Shown here one piece after another: positions 23,628 to 35,238 of a DNA stretch of 61,844 nt (positions within the stretch are counted from its first letter, which is position 1; each line of letters begins with the position of its first letter). The DNA is from Lichtheimia corymbifera B2541 (Eukaryota > Mucoromycota > Mucoromycetes > Mucorales > Lichtheimiaceae), in assembly GCA_000697475.1 (NCBI GenBank), contig JNEU01000738.1:1-61844 (forward strand). The letters are read 5' to 3'. The notes below the pieces were generated by a model. It was not told where the DNA came from and did no database searches. It worked only from the letters and a program-made list of their open reading frames with translations. The position numbers were made by a program, and so were the translations under genes.

Positions 23628-24131
23628 CTAAAGGATGAATGGTATATCATTGTTCCGTGCTGCTTTTCTAGCACGGGCTTGATATCGTCGTGTACGCGCA
23701 GCTGTTGCTGCCGCTACCGCTGCTGGCAAAATGGCTACTGATAAGGCCACTTGATGCTGTGGTCCATGAGAGGAGGGCACCATAGGCTCTTCATCGCTGC
23801 TGCTGATCTCATCCTCATCATCATCTTCTTCATCATCATCATCTTCTTCTTCATCATCCTCGAACGACGTTTCACTGAAACTATCGTCATCATAAAAGGC
23901 ATCAAAGTGGCTGGTAACAGGAGTCAACAACGTATTCTCGGAAATTGTGCTTTGTGAACGTGCACGTGATGATATTGTTGTTGTTGGATGATAGATGGGC
24001 TCTTCGAAAAAGATGGGGTGGTCCTTATGATGATGGGGTGTAAACAATCGTGATAAGCGCTCTTTGATTGTTAAACGCTCCACTGCAATGATACGAGGTT
24101 CTTGGCGGCCGCAATAGTATTGAAAAGACAT
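23628..24131 (-). CDS. Acidic hypothetical protein
   Basis: Single-exon frame of 167 aa. The N-terminal half is basic (VERLTIKERLSRLFTPHHH). The middle (about residues 75-115) is a nearly pure Asp/Glu tract ending DEISSSDEEP, a likely casein-kinase-2 type patch. The C-terminus has an Ala-rich hydrophobic stretch followed by Arg-rich residues. No family is recognised. Composition is biased, so the reading frame is supported mainly by its length, a good ATG and the absence of competing frames. It could be a nuclear or chromatin-associated protein, but that is a guess. Confidence 0.5.
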   Translation of the reverse strand: MSFQYYCGRQEPRIIAVERLTIKERLSRLFTPHHHKDHPIFFEEPIYHPTTTISSRARSQSTISENTLLTPVTSHFDAFYDDDSFSETSFEDDEEEDDDDEEDDDEDEISSSDEEPMVPSSHGPQHQVALSVAILPAAVAAATAARTRRYQARARKAARNNDIPFIL

Positions 24132-25921
24132 GTTGTAGGTGATGGGTGGGTGTGTGGTTTGATTAAACTATTGGTGATGATAGAAGAAAAGAATACCATG
24201 GTGAGTCCCTTTTATATGTAAAACAAATGAGGATTGATCCCACCAGGGGTTTGGGGGGAACGCAGCAGAGAGAAAGAGAAAGAGTGGCAGGAGCGATCAT
24301 CCATAACATAGAAGGTGCGTGTTAATGGTCTTGGCCATTTATTCAAAGGGGGCAAATACATGCATGCATATAAGGCATACGAAAAATCACCATGTAGGGT
24401 AACAAGATGCTTATTGCGGTTGCTGTTCATTGTTCCTTTCTGTGCCCATTATCTTATTTTCTCCTGAGACCAAATCGCGGGGAAGCACCCATAAATAGCA
24501 TACAGCACGGCCTCAGCATTTCCTTTGGGACAACGTGGCGTATATATTCTAATGCTGCTAAACATGCTGCTCTTCATAATCCTTTCACGTAGCCAAGCAC
24601 AGAAAAAATGTGATCTCCATCATGTATATCACGTATTACCTCCTTATTTTTGCTGAACATTGAAAGAGAATGATGCTGCTGCCTGTGTGGATTCCATTGT
24701 CGTTTACCATTCATCATTATATGTATGAGTCAAGCTATGCACTTTATTCCCACTTGCGGTGCTCATAGATATCGGATACTGATTGTGGGATAGGTAGAGC
24801 AACTGCACACACATAAAGGCAAAAGTGGCTGTGCGTAGCCATTTAGATAAAGAAGCATCTACTTTTGGAAACATCCCGGTCATGCCGTTCATGCCGAGAA
24901 AACCGAGAGCATCCATACATATCCCGGGTTTCCTTACAGGGTAAACTACACACATTTCTTTCCCCCCTTGAACCCCTTGGGATCTTCCATCGCATTCAAC
25001 CCCGCCTACTTTTGGTTAAAGGATTCAAGCATATTCACCAAATGAGTGTCGCCCATACAATCAGTGCACTAATTTGGACCATGATCCGTGGAGATGTTAT
25101 TTGTATCTATATACATCCAATGGGCAATAAGTGATTGGATGTCAGATACCGCTTTGAAAGATGGCAGTCATTGTCAAAAACTAATCACAATGGGAGAAAA
25201 CTTGATGTTTGACTTTAGGCGACGTGATGATTACTTAGTACTTAGAATCATCTTGTTGCCCCGAGTTTGTTATTGCTACCTGCCGAGTATACCATGTCAC
25301 AGTGGGTTCTCTTTTATTTCTTTCGGCTGATGCGCTTTCTTTATGCTTCTTCACTGCTCCACTCCATCACATTTTGACATAGCACGTGTCACATGACAAG
25401 GACACCGAATAAAATGAAAGTACGGGAACAATGAAAATCCATGGCTGACCACAAAGATTAATAGATGTATGAGCTCTGTTTTATAGGGTTGAAAAAGGGT
25501 ATCTTTGATACCGATACTACGCATGAGGCGTTTGATGATGCTGTGAGTAATCAATGCCATAGCTTACTATCTGAGGCTGAAAATTCACATTGTGCATTTA
25601 GCAAACCCGCAAAACTCAAGCTCGTTATGAGCGAAATGGGTTTAGAGAGGTGGATAGCATATGGATGTCAAGTCGTCATCTTAGTGAAGGGTGACCACAA
25701 CTACTTTTATTGCTTGAGTTCCAGCGTATAACGAGAACAATAAGGCTCCGTTCGCCCCGCTCTAATTATCTATTGCATCTAGCCCATTTTGCATGTTGGT
25801 GAAAGATCAAAGGGAACAATAGCTCCGCAGTAGAGCTGTTGCCATGGCTACACGAATATCTCCATTATCCGAATAAGGCTGAATACCTCGAGGCTGATCA
25901 CTTTTACTTGCTTCTTTTTCC
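24132..25921. other. Long intergenic region
   Basis: About 1.8 kb without a supportable gene. An open frame at 25465-25731 (88 codons) has no intron signals or recognisable domain and is treated as chance. The region separates the minus-strand acidic protein from the plus-strand Iml2-like gene, so both promoters lie here. No repeat was recognised. Confidence 0.4.
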
Positions 25922-28002
25922 ATGTCAAGCCCTTTACTGAACGATAGCAGTCGATCTTCGTCATGGTCGAGTTTGAAGACGACGACGATTAACCTCGATG
26001 AGCAACAACTGTTTGACGACATGCACGCTGCACGCCATGCGCTCGATCTTTTTTTAAATTCTCGCATTGTGGAAGCCGAAGCTATATTACGACCCGAGCT
26101 ATGCAAAACATCCATGTACTATTCGCTCGGCAAAGCTGTCTTGTTGGCGCTCAAGAGCATGATGACTTTTCAAGCGGCAGATTTTGGGGAAGCCATTGTT
26201 GCATTAAAACAAACAGTGCAGTTGGCTAATACGGTTATCAGCAAGAGCCAATCAGCTGAAAGCAATGGCTGGTTCCTTGATGGATTGACATCTTGGATCA
26301 AGGGTGGATTGACAGTGGAACGATTAGAAAACATGAAACCTATTGCTCGGCATGCTGTAAGCGTTTCCTTATCTATGGCTGTCATCTTGTGGATGATGCT
26401 AATTCATTAGGTATGATTGCAGGAATTAATCCAAGCTGAAGCACATTTACTCAAAGCTATGCTATGCATTGTCCACGATGAGAGTCTCATGTCTTTTCTG
26501 CGTGAAGGTCTCAACATTCGTCAGAGCTACATTGCGTACACTGTACTGGAGTCATTTATTCAACAAACGAAGATACCCCTGGATCCCCATTTTACATCAG
26601 GCGTCTGCTTTGGTATTGGCTCCTTTAAGCTCATGTTATCATTGCTACCCAAGACTGTTTTACGTCTTGTCGAGTTTATCGGATTCTCGGGTGATCGTAC
26701 ACAAGGAATGAAGCTGCTTGAATCCAATGGAGGATGGGACGAGTACAAAAGAACTGGGAATGAACCTGAACTTCAGGGACCGGGTGAAGGATTACGCCGA
26801 CAATTTTCAGACATGATGCTGATCAACTACCATCTGGTTATTGCTAAATTGGTACCTGTCTCAGATGCTGATGAACCTCTCGCTTCTGCAGTTCTTGATT
26901 ACAACCTTAAATTATATCCAAATGGCGTCATATTTTTGTTCTTTCTCGGTCGTAAACTGTTTTGCGAGACAAAACTTGATGAAGCGGATGAAGCGTACAC
27001 TCGAGCAATCAACACACAAAAGGATTGGATACAATTACAGCATATTGGTTACTGGGAACGTGGATGCATCAGCATGGTTCGTGGCGACTGGAAATCAGCG
27101 GTGGATATATATGACATTTTGCACAAGGAGAGCAATTGGTCCAAGGCAGTGTACATGTATTTCAAAGGCGTTGCACTATTCATGCTTGCACAAACTGAAC
27201 AAGATGGAAGCAAACGTAAGGATTTGATATCCCAGGCACATGATATCATGGAAAAGGTCCCTGAATCAAGACAAAAAATCGCTGGCAAATCGATACCACT
27301 TGAGGTAACATGGGTTTTCATATTGTGAGGGGTGGTTAGGGAACGCATCAAGCTAATGCGATGTTGCATCACATGTAGAAGTTCATCGCGCGAAAAGCAC
27401 GCAAATTCATGGACCAAGCCAACTATCTTTTGCTCCCTGATCTCGAAGTATTGAATGCCTTTGGTATCAGCGATTATATCCCTATTCCCTTACTACGAGC
27501 CAATATTCATCGAATCGACCAAGAATTGAACAATGCTCCTCATGCTCCTGCCGATGATGTGTGTCTTGCGTATTATCTTCGCAGTGTTATGGCTCGACGG
27601 CTTTACATCCGGTCCTCTGATAATCAACAACAACAACAGATGCGGGATATTCATCGTCAATCCATACAAAACGTATACAAGCAAGCGCATGACATTGTCC
27701 TGGATCATTATATTTACTATTTCAGTCGTTATGAGGAAGCTCGGATGATGATTTTAGATGGGGACTATGATGGTGCTGAAGCTAGTATCAACGTGATTCT
27801 CAAGGCCAACGAGAAAGGACAATATAATATAGGAAAAGGAGCCAAAGCAAAGAGTAAATACAGCTTGGAGAACAGCCTACTATTTAGGTGCCACAACTGC
27901 CAGACTGAAATCCAGACATTGCGCGCATCTGCCACCAAACTTATAAAGAGCGAACATTCCACCGGTAGTAGCGACTCATTTGCATCCGCAACATCTTCAT
28001 GA
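25922..28002 (+). CDS. Iml2/TTC39-family TPR-like protein
   Basis: Three exons (25922-26356, 26423-27304, 27379-28002) give 646 aa. Family marks: a helical N-terminal region (ARHALDLFLNSRIVEAEAIL, YYSLGKAVLLALKSMMTFQ), the ADFGEAIVALKQT segment, HFTSGVCFGIGSFKLMLSLLP, RLVEFIGFSGDRTQGMKLL, and C-terminal tetratricopeptide-like hairpins including KFIARKARKF. These are the conserved features of Mau2-like/TTC39 proteins and of yeast Iml2, linked to inclusion-body clearance with lipid droplets and located at cytosol, nucleus and mitochondrial outer membrane. The gene has a Gln5 run at about residue 505. Its stop codon lies only 32 bp from the stop of the minus-strand gene beyond, so 3' UTRs must overlap. 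Confidence 0.88.
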
Positions 28003-28034
28003 TAGATAAAGAAAATCATATTTTATTATTATAA

Positions 28035-29085
28035 TCAAGAAAGTTCATTGTTGGGCTGAGACTGCTTGTGGATAGCAAATAAAACATCTTTCCTTGAAAA
28101 CCCTGCCTTTTTCATGACTTGGATCAATTCAATCTGTGTTTGCATTTCTGCTGCTCTGCTAGAGTGATACTTTCTTTCCTCGACGTACAATCTTCTTTTT
28201 TCCGCCAATTGGATTGTTTTCATCATATGATGCATACGCCGACTTTTTCGGCGTAACAGCTTGATGATCCTTTGCAGCTCTGACAAAGATTTCCTGGAAT
28301 CGCTGTGATCATCGTCTTGTTGACGTTGTTCATTTCTGTGATCCATTTCTTGTTCAGATGGTCTCGGTGGTGTCATAGGTGCAGAACGTGAAGATGATGA
28401 TGGTGATGCTAATGGCAGGATGGTTTCGCGGACACAATCACCTTGTCGGTTATGAAGGGGAGTGGAGGATGTTGGATCAGAAGAAGAAATTGGAGTAATT
28501 GTCGTTGGTGAATCGTCCGACAAAATCGGCATGGCTGATGATGCTCGTTGTAGTGGAGGGGACTTTAATCGATTCTGTCGCTGTTGTTGTTGACCAGTAT
28601 CCTTATCACTTGATGTTGTTGCTGTTGCTTGCTTTCTCTCTTCATCTCGTATCTCCATCATCCCTCGCTTTAAACAGGCGACAAAATCATGATAATTCGG
28701 AAAAACCTCGATAATGTCTACTTGTGAACCCCAGTCACTCTTAGTGCCATATCTGACAACTACAACTTATATATCACGTACCATCCTCAGTAGCTCCTTC
28801 TTGTTGCATGCGTTGCCCTAGTTTCAGTAGCTGGTTCCACCTTTGAATACGCTTATAAGTAGCTTCAGAACTACGTGCCGGGCTGCTCGTCCTGTTGACA
28901 TAGCTACGAATGTCTGCAATGAAGTCCATCATTCTCTCGGCCTTGATATTGCCATTCCAGTAACGAATAAAACGAGCAGCATTCCCAGGCTGTTGGAGCC
29001 AATTCAAAATGGCATCATCGCCGCTCGTCCCACCATCTGACTGATCAGACGTTGTCCAAGATCGAAGAGACCGCTCCGTGGTCAT
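28035..29085 (-). CDS. Hypothetical helical protein with Gln/Ser-rich linker and C-terminal coiled coil
   Basis: Two exons, 28782-29085 and 28035-28720, joined by a 61-nt intron, give 329 aa. The acceptor at 28720 is the only one that keeps the frame; nearer AG dinucleotides create stops or very short introns. Residues 20-125 form a compact helical region starting DAILNWLQQPGNAARFIRYW, with an aromatic/basic pattern like a helix-turn-helix or Myb-like DNA-binding fold. Residues 130-225 are a Gln/Ser/Pro-rich linker. Residues 235-315 are strongly basic and coiled-coil (RIIKLLRRKSRRMHHMMKTI). A nuclear, DNA- or RNA-linked role is plausible but not shown. No family name is assigned. Confidence 0.7.
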
Positions 29086-29970
29086 TGTTCAGTGCTCAAC
29101 TGTAGACAAGGTTGTGGTTGTGGAAGGTTGTGTGATAGAAAGCCACGTAACAATACTCTGCAGCTGTGCTTGTATGTAGACTTCATCTGTTTACCTTTCC
29201 ATGTTACACATGTCGCACTTCAATACAGTCAACGTTGCATCAACTACGTATCTCTCTCTTATGCTTGCCTCGCGTGAATCACAATGACACTTTGCGGTAT
29301 CTTTATTAATAAAATCTAGCATGCTGTTCTTCGCATGTTCATATTATGGATTCCGACACAGGTGTCAAAAAACAGCACACGTACCTGCTTTATAGTTTGG
29401 GCGGTTTTGTAGATATCAGCTAGTGATAGTATCCATAGAAACCACTAAGAGCTTCAGCTGTTACCCCATTACCATCCAATAAACGACCAGCGTTCAACAA
29501 TCACCATATGCTCCATCTATACCTGATGATGGTTTGATCCGTGTAGTATCTACCATGATGACAACGGCGTCCTTTATTGGTTGTTAAGAGGACAAAGACA
29601 TTCAAAATAAGAGCCACTACTTTTCTTTGTCTTACTTGATGGAACAGTAGAGATTTCTTTGTATGCAGCACATAGTGGTGGCCATCGATGATGGTGTCGT
29701 GAGTATATGTAGATTCGATAATTAGCTGCTGTTTGCGTGTGGGTGTGCACTGTTCCTTAATACCCAAGAAAAGAGAAATTGGAGAGCCCAGTCGTCATCA
29801 ACCAGGTACAAAATATTGTTCATCTCGATAAATGAAATGATAAATCAGTCCAGAACTTGCAGACGGAAACCGAAGCTGGGTTGTTTGATACCTTTAAATA
29901 GTCAAAGATATCCATCCACCCAAGATCACTTTTTTCTCCTTGTTCTTTCTTTTCTTCACACATCCCGGAC
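29086..29970. other. Divergent intergenic region
   Basis: No gene seen. It separates a minus-strand and a plus-strand gene and must hold both promoters. TTTAAATAG near 29892 is a TATA-like element about 80 bp upstream of the secreted-protein start, followed by the usual pyrimidine-rich leader (TTTTTTCTCCTTGTTCTTTC). Confidence 0.45.
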
Positions 29971-30609
29971 ATGTCTTTGCGACCTACAATCCTTTTCCCA
30001 CTATTTTTGTTCTCCATCCTATTATGTGCATCATTTGCCAGTGCATATACAGCAGATGAGACAATAGAAGAATTACATCGACTCTTTAAACGTGAAGACA
30101 AGCTGCCTTATGATTCGCTGCCCAGCGATAAATGCAACGCTCCCACCGTGTGCTCCAACATTCAATCACCAGTGAACTGCCGTTGTAGCGATATGCTGAC
30201 AGTATGCCAAAACAACAATGGCCAATACTGTTGGGGTTCGCAGCTGCTTAATCAAACGACTGGATGTCCAGCCGTGCCTGAATCGTGCAGTGCACAATTC
30301 AATGGCACAGCGAACTGCCTTTGTAACGGCGATACCGTTTTATGTGTTGACGGCTACAATCATTACTGCTATGGAAATTATCAAGGATCTTCGGCTGCTC
30401 CTGGTAGCTCAGCTGCTAGTAGTGCATCTGTATCTCTCGGCACCATTCCAACCACAGTATCATCCTTGTCAGGCAGTGGTGGTGGTGATGCTAATCAATC
30501 CAACAACCCATCATCTGATTCTGGCGCACAATCACCTATTTCCTCATCTTTGGCTGCCTGGACATTGCTAGCCCTTACTGGATCCACCGCTTACTTTGTT
30601 ACTCTCTAG
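29971..30609 (+). CDS. Secreted, probably GPI-anchored Cys-rich surface protein
   Basis: Single-exon protein of 212 aa. A signal peptide spans about residues 1-25 (ILFPLFLFSILLCASFASA). RLFKRED near residue 40 offers a Kex2-type Lys-Arg cleavage site. The mature domain has two Cys modules in tandem, each of the form C-x(5)-C-x-N-(S/F)...N-C-x-C...C-x(7)-Y-C: one from CNAPTVCSN to GQYCWG, the other from CPAVPESCS to NHYCYG. A Ser/Gly/Ala-rich linker follows, then a C-terminal hydrophobic tail (LAAWTLLALTGSTAYFVTL) after small residues, as expected for a GPI signal. N-glycosylation sequons NQT and NGT are present. It is probably a cell-wall protein; no named family is recognised. Confidence 0.8.
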   Translation: MSLRPTILFPLFLFSILLCASFASAYTADETIEELHRLFKREDKLPYDSLPSDKCNAPTVCSNIQSPVNCRCSDMLTVCQNNNGQYCWGSQLLNQTTGCPAVPESCSAQFNGTANCLCNGDTVLCVDGYNHYCYGNYQGSSAAPGSSAASSASVSLGTIPTTVSSLSGSGGGDANQSNNPSSDSGAQSPISSSLAAWTLLALTGSTAYFVTL

Positions 30610-31491
30610 ACACATACACCCTGCATACGGTTGCTATAGCTCATTATTCTTCATTCCTTATTTTGAACATTTCCCATGCAATACTATCAGTATGAATGGC
30701 TTATATAAACGTACATTGATGCAATGGATGTAACAGTAATTAGCGTAATCATTTACCAAATAAGGTTTGGTATGTGGCAGAAGGATGGTTAACCTAAGTG
30801 TGCTCTGGAATCTCGTTTCACCATTCCATTGGCCAGAACCCGCATTGAGAGCTCGAGACCAAACATATAAGACATATCAGTGATACAAATGGAAATTCAT
30901 AAACCCACCACCCAGCGCGGCTATTCTTCCATGCTACCTTGGTACCGATGAATTCTTTTACATGGTTTATAGAGGAATGGCACTGTTAGTGTATCTCAAC
31001 GAGATGTCGTCGTTGCTGCAATGTCTTTTTTTAGGCAATTCTCAGACAATGGTCTGGACGCCACAGCTAAATGTAAATTTTGTTAGCGCACAATGCTATG
31101 GCTCTAGCGGAGAAGATAACGGCGCCACAATTGGGTCTCCTATGCTCGCAATTCACCATTAAACATGTATCAGATGCTTGATTACAAGCCACTGTTGAAT
31201 AGACATTATCTTTTAAAACGATACATATACTGAAGAAGAATGAAATCATAATTGGAAGCCTGTGCTTCACGCACTTCTATTACCATTGATATAACAATGG
31301 CTCTTGATAAATGGACTTTGGCCGGTTAAGATGTAGCGGGCTAGCACTGTAGGTATTATGGCGGCTGATTCAAGCAGTTCGTTATGGAGATGTCGTGTAG
31401 CCAAACGTCAATCATTAGAGAAAATCAATAAGGTACAGCGTGTATTATTACAATAATCGGGGATACATGGAAAAGTACAAAGAGGCTCGTT
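30610..31491. other. Convergent 3' intergenic region
   Basis: About 880 bp between two convergent genes. Only short frames without domains are present and I call no gene. No repeat was recognised. Confidence 0.4.
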
Positions 31492-32599
31492 TCAAACACT
31501 ATAAAAATGTGTATAAATCCTACTGCAGGGATGTACCACCATTTCATCAAACTTGAAGAGGTTTACTTCATTCTTGATTTCATCCACGTATTCAGGCGTA
31601 AGGCGCATGCAGGAGGATTGTGGATCAGGTGATCGATCGTATTCGTAGGAGGCATAGGTATCTTGTACAAGCACCATCTTGTTGTATCTAACCTTTTTCT
31701 TTTGGAAATCAACTTGTTGCCTATTGGTGCTATTGGCAGAGACGACAGAGATAGCAGATGTAGTGGATGGGCAACTTTCACAAGGCGGTGGTGATGGTCG
31801 GCTGTTATTGTTTTTACCATGTGCTAAAATATAATGACGGATCTTGTTCTTGAGACGTCGCATCGTACTACCACCGGCACCTCCGGACAGTAATGCGTCA
31901 CCATGATCACCATCATCCTTGGTAGTCGAAGGATAACCATCGCTAGCAGCGTGTAATTGCTGTTGCTCTTGGGCTTGTTGATTGCTGGATAATAATGATT
32001 CTGGTGCTCGTTTCTTGAGAATACCTTTGGCTGGTATCATTGGCTTAGTTGAAGCAAATGAAGTTGCTGTGCATCGTTGAGTGACGGTACAAGGGAGAGA
32101 TGGTGGCGGTGGTGGAGGAAGAGCCCTGGAAATAAAAAATGGTCTGCTGCTATCCATTGCTTCTTGTTGACGATAAACGTCATCCGGTGACATCCGCACA
32201 GATCCATAATATGGTTGTAGATGACATTCTGGTTTCCCTGTTGATGTAGAGGGTAAAAATGTGGATGATGTAGTACGTTCCCGTCGCTGTTTCCTTTGTC
32301 GCCGATTGAAAGAGGAACGAGAAGGCAGTGATTTCTCATTAGCCACAAGCTCGTCCAAATCGCTATCATCGTCCTGGGATGATTGATCCAAAGTAATATC
32401 ACTGTAGTAAACATCATCAGGCATGGCCGTTACATCATCGATGCCCGAATCGTGATATAACTTCTTTTCAAACATGGGATGCTCATACTGGGAATATATT
32501 TCAATAAATAAGGTGTTGCTACAGCTGGTGAAAAAACCTTACCGTAAAGATAGAGAAAGAAGAATGGTCCTGAGTTTGGCATGCAACAGGTGCTGGCAT
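31492..32599 (-). CDS. Conserved fungal protein with C-terminal YDRS...THF module
   Basis: Two exons, 32543-32599 and 31492-32487, give 350 aa. The small first exon (MPAPVACQTQDHSSFSIFT) splices in frame to YEHPMFEKK, so the Met at 32475 is internal. Most of the protein is low complexity (acidic patch DQSSQDDDSDLDEL, basic patch NRRQRKQRRER, Pro6). The last 80 residues are ordered: KKKVRYNKMVLVQDTYASYE, then YDRSPDPQSSCMRLTPEYVD, IKNEVNLFKFDEM and SRIYTHFYSV. I recall this layout as a conserved ending of fungal cortical or polarity-related proteins, but cannot name the family with certainty. KVRY resembles a weak PP1-docking (RVxF) motif, with Tyr for Phe. Confidence 0.72.
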
Positions 32600-33370
32600 A
32601 GTACCGCTATCGCAAAATGGTTGATTTCATTATCATGCATAGATGTCTTATATATATCTTGATGAGTGCTAAAGGAGTCCCAATTGTATCGTAAACACAC
32701 GCTTGTTGCAGAGGAGAGAATACTTGATATAGTTGGCATATGTGTAAGGGAGGTCAGGTAGTGAGGAGAGATCTACATGATCTTCTTTTTTCACACACAC
32801 ACGCACACACACACACACACAACGCATTGAGTGACAGCTATTACGCAGTAACAGTACCCACCTCGAGGATGTCATGGAATTTGGAGCAAGTGCTTTGTTT
32901 AATGCATGTGCTATATTTACGCAGCAAGGAGTTAAGGGGATGTTTGGTTAGAAGAAAGGATCTCCTCTGATGACATGGCTGCAAGGTCCAGGTTCTTTAC
33001 TCCGTTGAATAAGTTTCAAGAATAATAATGCATTGGGGAGTTATCTATCTCCTTTCCACTCCTGCTCAGCTCTTCTCCTTTACCGGACCGATAGGATGAA
33101 AAGGTAACATGGTATACGCTTACTCCTGTTTTATGTGGAATCTTCCTTTGTACATCCGGCATTATTCTCTCGTTCCGAATCATACACGCTTGATGAGATA
33201 TTTATTTATTAGATGACATGTCTACTTAAACAACAACAATAGCGACAATGATACAATAAAAAAAATGAAACGTGGGTAGATGAAACACAGCATGACAGTA
33301 GAAGAAAACCCAGTCGCACACAACCACTTTTTTCTCCCCACTTCCTCCACCGGCTGCGTCTTGCAAGAAT
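32600..33370. promoter_or_regulatory. Divergent promoter region with CA microsatellite
   Basis: 770 bp between divergently transcribed genes. It includes a (CA)n tract at about 32793-32822 and no gene. A TATTTATTTATTAG run near 33198-33212 lies about 160 bp upstream of the CTU1 start and may be part of its promoter. Confidence 0.4.
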
Positions 33371-34744
33371 ATGGTCAAGCTCTGTGTACTATGTTCCAAG
33401 AATAGGACCATGATCAAGCGTCCAAAAACTGGCCAGCAGATTTGTCAGGAATGCTTCTTTTATGTCTTTGAGACCGAGATTCATAACACGATCGTCGATG
33501 CCAATCTTTTTCAACGTGGCGAACGAGTGGCGATCGGTGCCAGTGGTGGCAAAGGTGAGAAACCAAGATCGACACCTAGCACGTTGTTGGAATTAACTCT
33601 TTGTAGATTCGACTGTGCTTGCTCATGTGCTCAAGGTTTTGAACGAACGATACGATTATGGGGTTGAACTTTTCTTGCTGTCAGTTGACGAAGGCATTAC
33701 TGGATATCGGGACGATTCACTCGAGACCGTCAAACGAAACCAGCAACAGTACGATCTACCACTTAAGATTGTGTCATATTCAGATCTATATGGTTGGAGC
33801 ATGGATGAGATCGTCAAAGAAGTTGGACGCAAGAACAATTGTACATTTTGTGGTGTATTTCGACGTCAAGCCCTGGATCGTGGATCAGTCATGTTGGGTG
33901 TAGATCATATTGTCACCGGTCATAATGCTGATGATATTGCAGAGACCATCCTTATGAATAGTAAGTAGACATACGACATACATCATATGTGATATAATAT
34001 GCTCACGCTTGCCAAGTTTTCAGAGGCGATATTGCTCGGCTAGGACGATGTACTGAGATTGTGACTCAAGGGGAAAGCAATATTCGAAGATCCAAACCCT
34101 TCAAGTATACTTATGAAAAGGAGATTGTCATGTACGCTTATTTCAAGAAACTCGACTATTTTTCAACGGAGTGTATCTATTCGCCCGATGCTTATCGTGG
34201 ACATGCAAGAACGTTCTTGAAAGATCTCGAATCAATTCGACCAAGTGCTATCATTGGTATGAATAGTTGATCCCACAATGTACACATGTAAGCTGACTGG
34301 TGTTTTTTTAGATATCATTCATTCAGGAGAGGCCTTCCAAATCAAGTCTGACGTCAAGATGCCTACACAAAAGACTTGTCAGCGTTGTGGTTACATGTCT
34401 TCGAATGATATATGCAAAGCATGCGTCTTGTTGGAAGGTCTGAATCGTGGTTTGCCACAATTGGGCATTGGTAAAGGCACACGTGTAGTAAGTCGATCGT
34501 ATTATCATGCTTGGCTTCTCGTTAACAGTTATTTTCATAGCGACGGATGCAGGCGTCCGTAACAGCTGATCAAGCAGCACCAGCCCGCAAAACCGTTCAG
34601 CACTTTTCAGAGATTCAACGAGATACTTCCATCCCGCAAGTGATCAAGCCACGTGATCCAGCAACGGTCAATACACCACCACCCCGAGTACCCACCCATA
34701 TCCTAAACGATGATTCTCCAGCCAAAAAGGATTTGACTTGGTAA
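33371..34744 (+). CDS. NCS6: Cytoplasmic tRNA 2-thiolation protein 1 (Ncs6/Ctu1)
   Basis: Catalytic subunit of the Ncs2-Ncs6 (Ctu2-Ctu1) complex that thiolates wobble uridine 34 of tRNA-Lys, -Glu and -Gln, using sulfur carried by Urm1. Five exons (33371-33554, 33607-33960, 34017-34256, 34312-34487, 34541-34744) give 385 aa. Visible marks: an N-terminal zinc finger (CVLC at 5-8 and CQEC at 25-28), the PP-loop ATPase motif SGGKDST at 58-64, a CTFCG motif (active-site Cys) in the middle, [14 protein letters not shown], the [13 protein letters not shown] segment across an intron, and a C-terminal Cys cluster ([16 protein letters not shown]). The tail after residue 330 is less conserved. The frame closes only with the acceptor at 34017, not with the AG four bases before AGGCG. 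Confidence 0.95.
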
Positions 34745-35238
34745 ATTTAATAATAAAAGTGAATGATTCTTGGGAACCATTTGTAACTAGATATTCTTCA
34801 TGATGGATTGGAACTGTAAAACAACATTTTTTTTTACTTTTTGCATATATATTACTATCTACAGGGCCATAGAGATAGAGAAGGGGAACAAAGGACAGGC
34901 AGGGACATAGATGGTAGCACAAGTGCTGCATAAATCGCAAAAGATACAAAATGATAAATAACAGGGAGAGTAGATAAAAGAATGGTGTACACGTGGAACG
35001 GGATGGGGACAAGAGCTATTTAAAAAGAGGGTAACACGCTTGGGAAATGACGAAAAAGCAAGGGATTCATACAATATAATACGGGATTTTCAGATACGAA
35101 CAAAGAGTGAAAGGGAATATGTAGATAGGTACGTGTGTGTGCGTGTATGTGGTTGCAATAAAAAAGAGGGGAATTGACAAGGTAACAGGTTATGTACAAA
35201 ACAAAAAAGATGGCAAATAGAAATTGGAAATACAAAGT
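34745..35238. other. Convergent intergenic region
   Basis: No gene seen in this 490 bp. It contains a TTTTTTTTTACTTTTTG run near 34828 and the 3' flanks of both neighbours. GTGTGTGCGTGTATGTG near 35132-35149 is a short microsatellite. Confidence 0.4.

Noticed and set aside
25465..25731. 88-codon frame upstream of the Iml2-like gene
   Set aside because: No domain, no splice partner and no conserved pattern.
32539..32739. Separate minus-strand gene upstream of the 31.5-kb gene
   Set aside because: Its last bases are actually the small first exon (in another frame) of the gene at 31492-32599.
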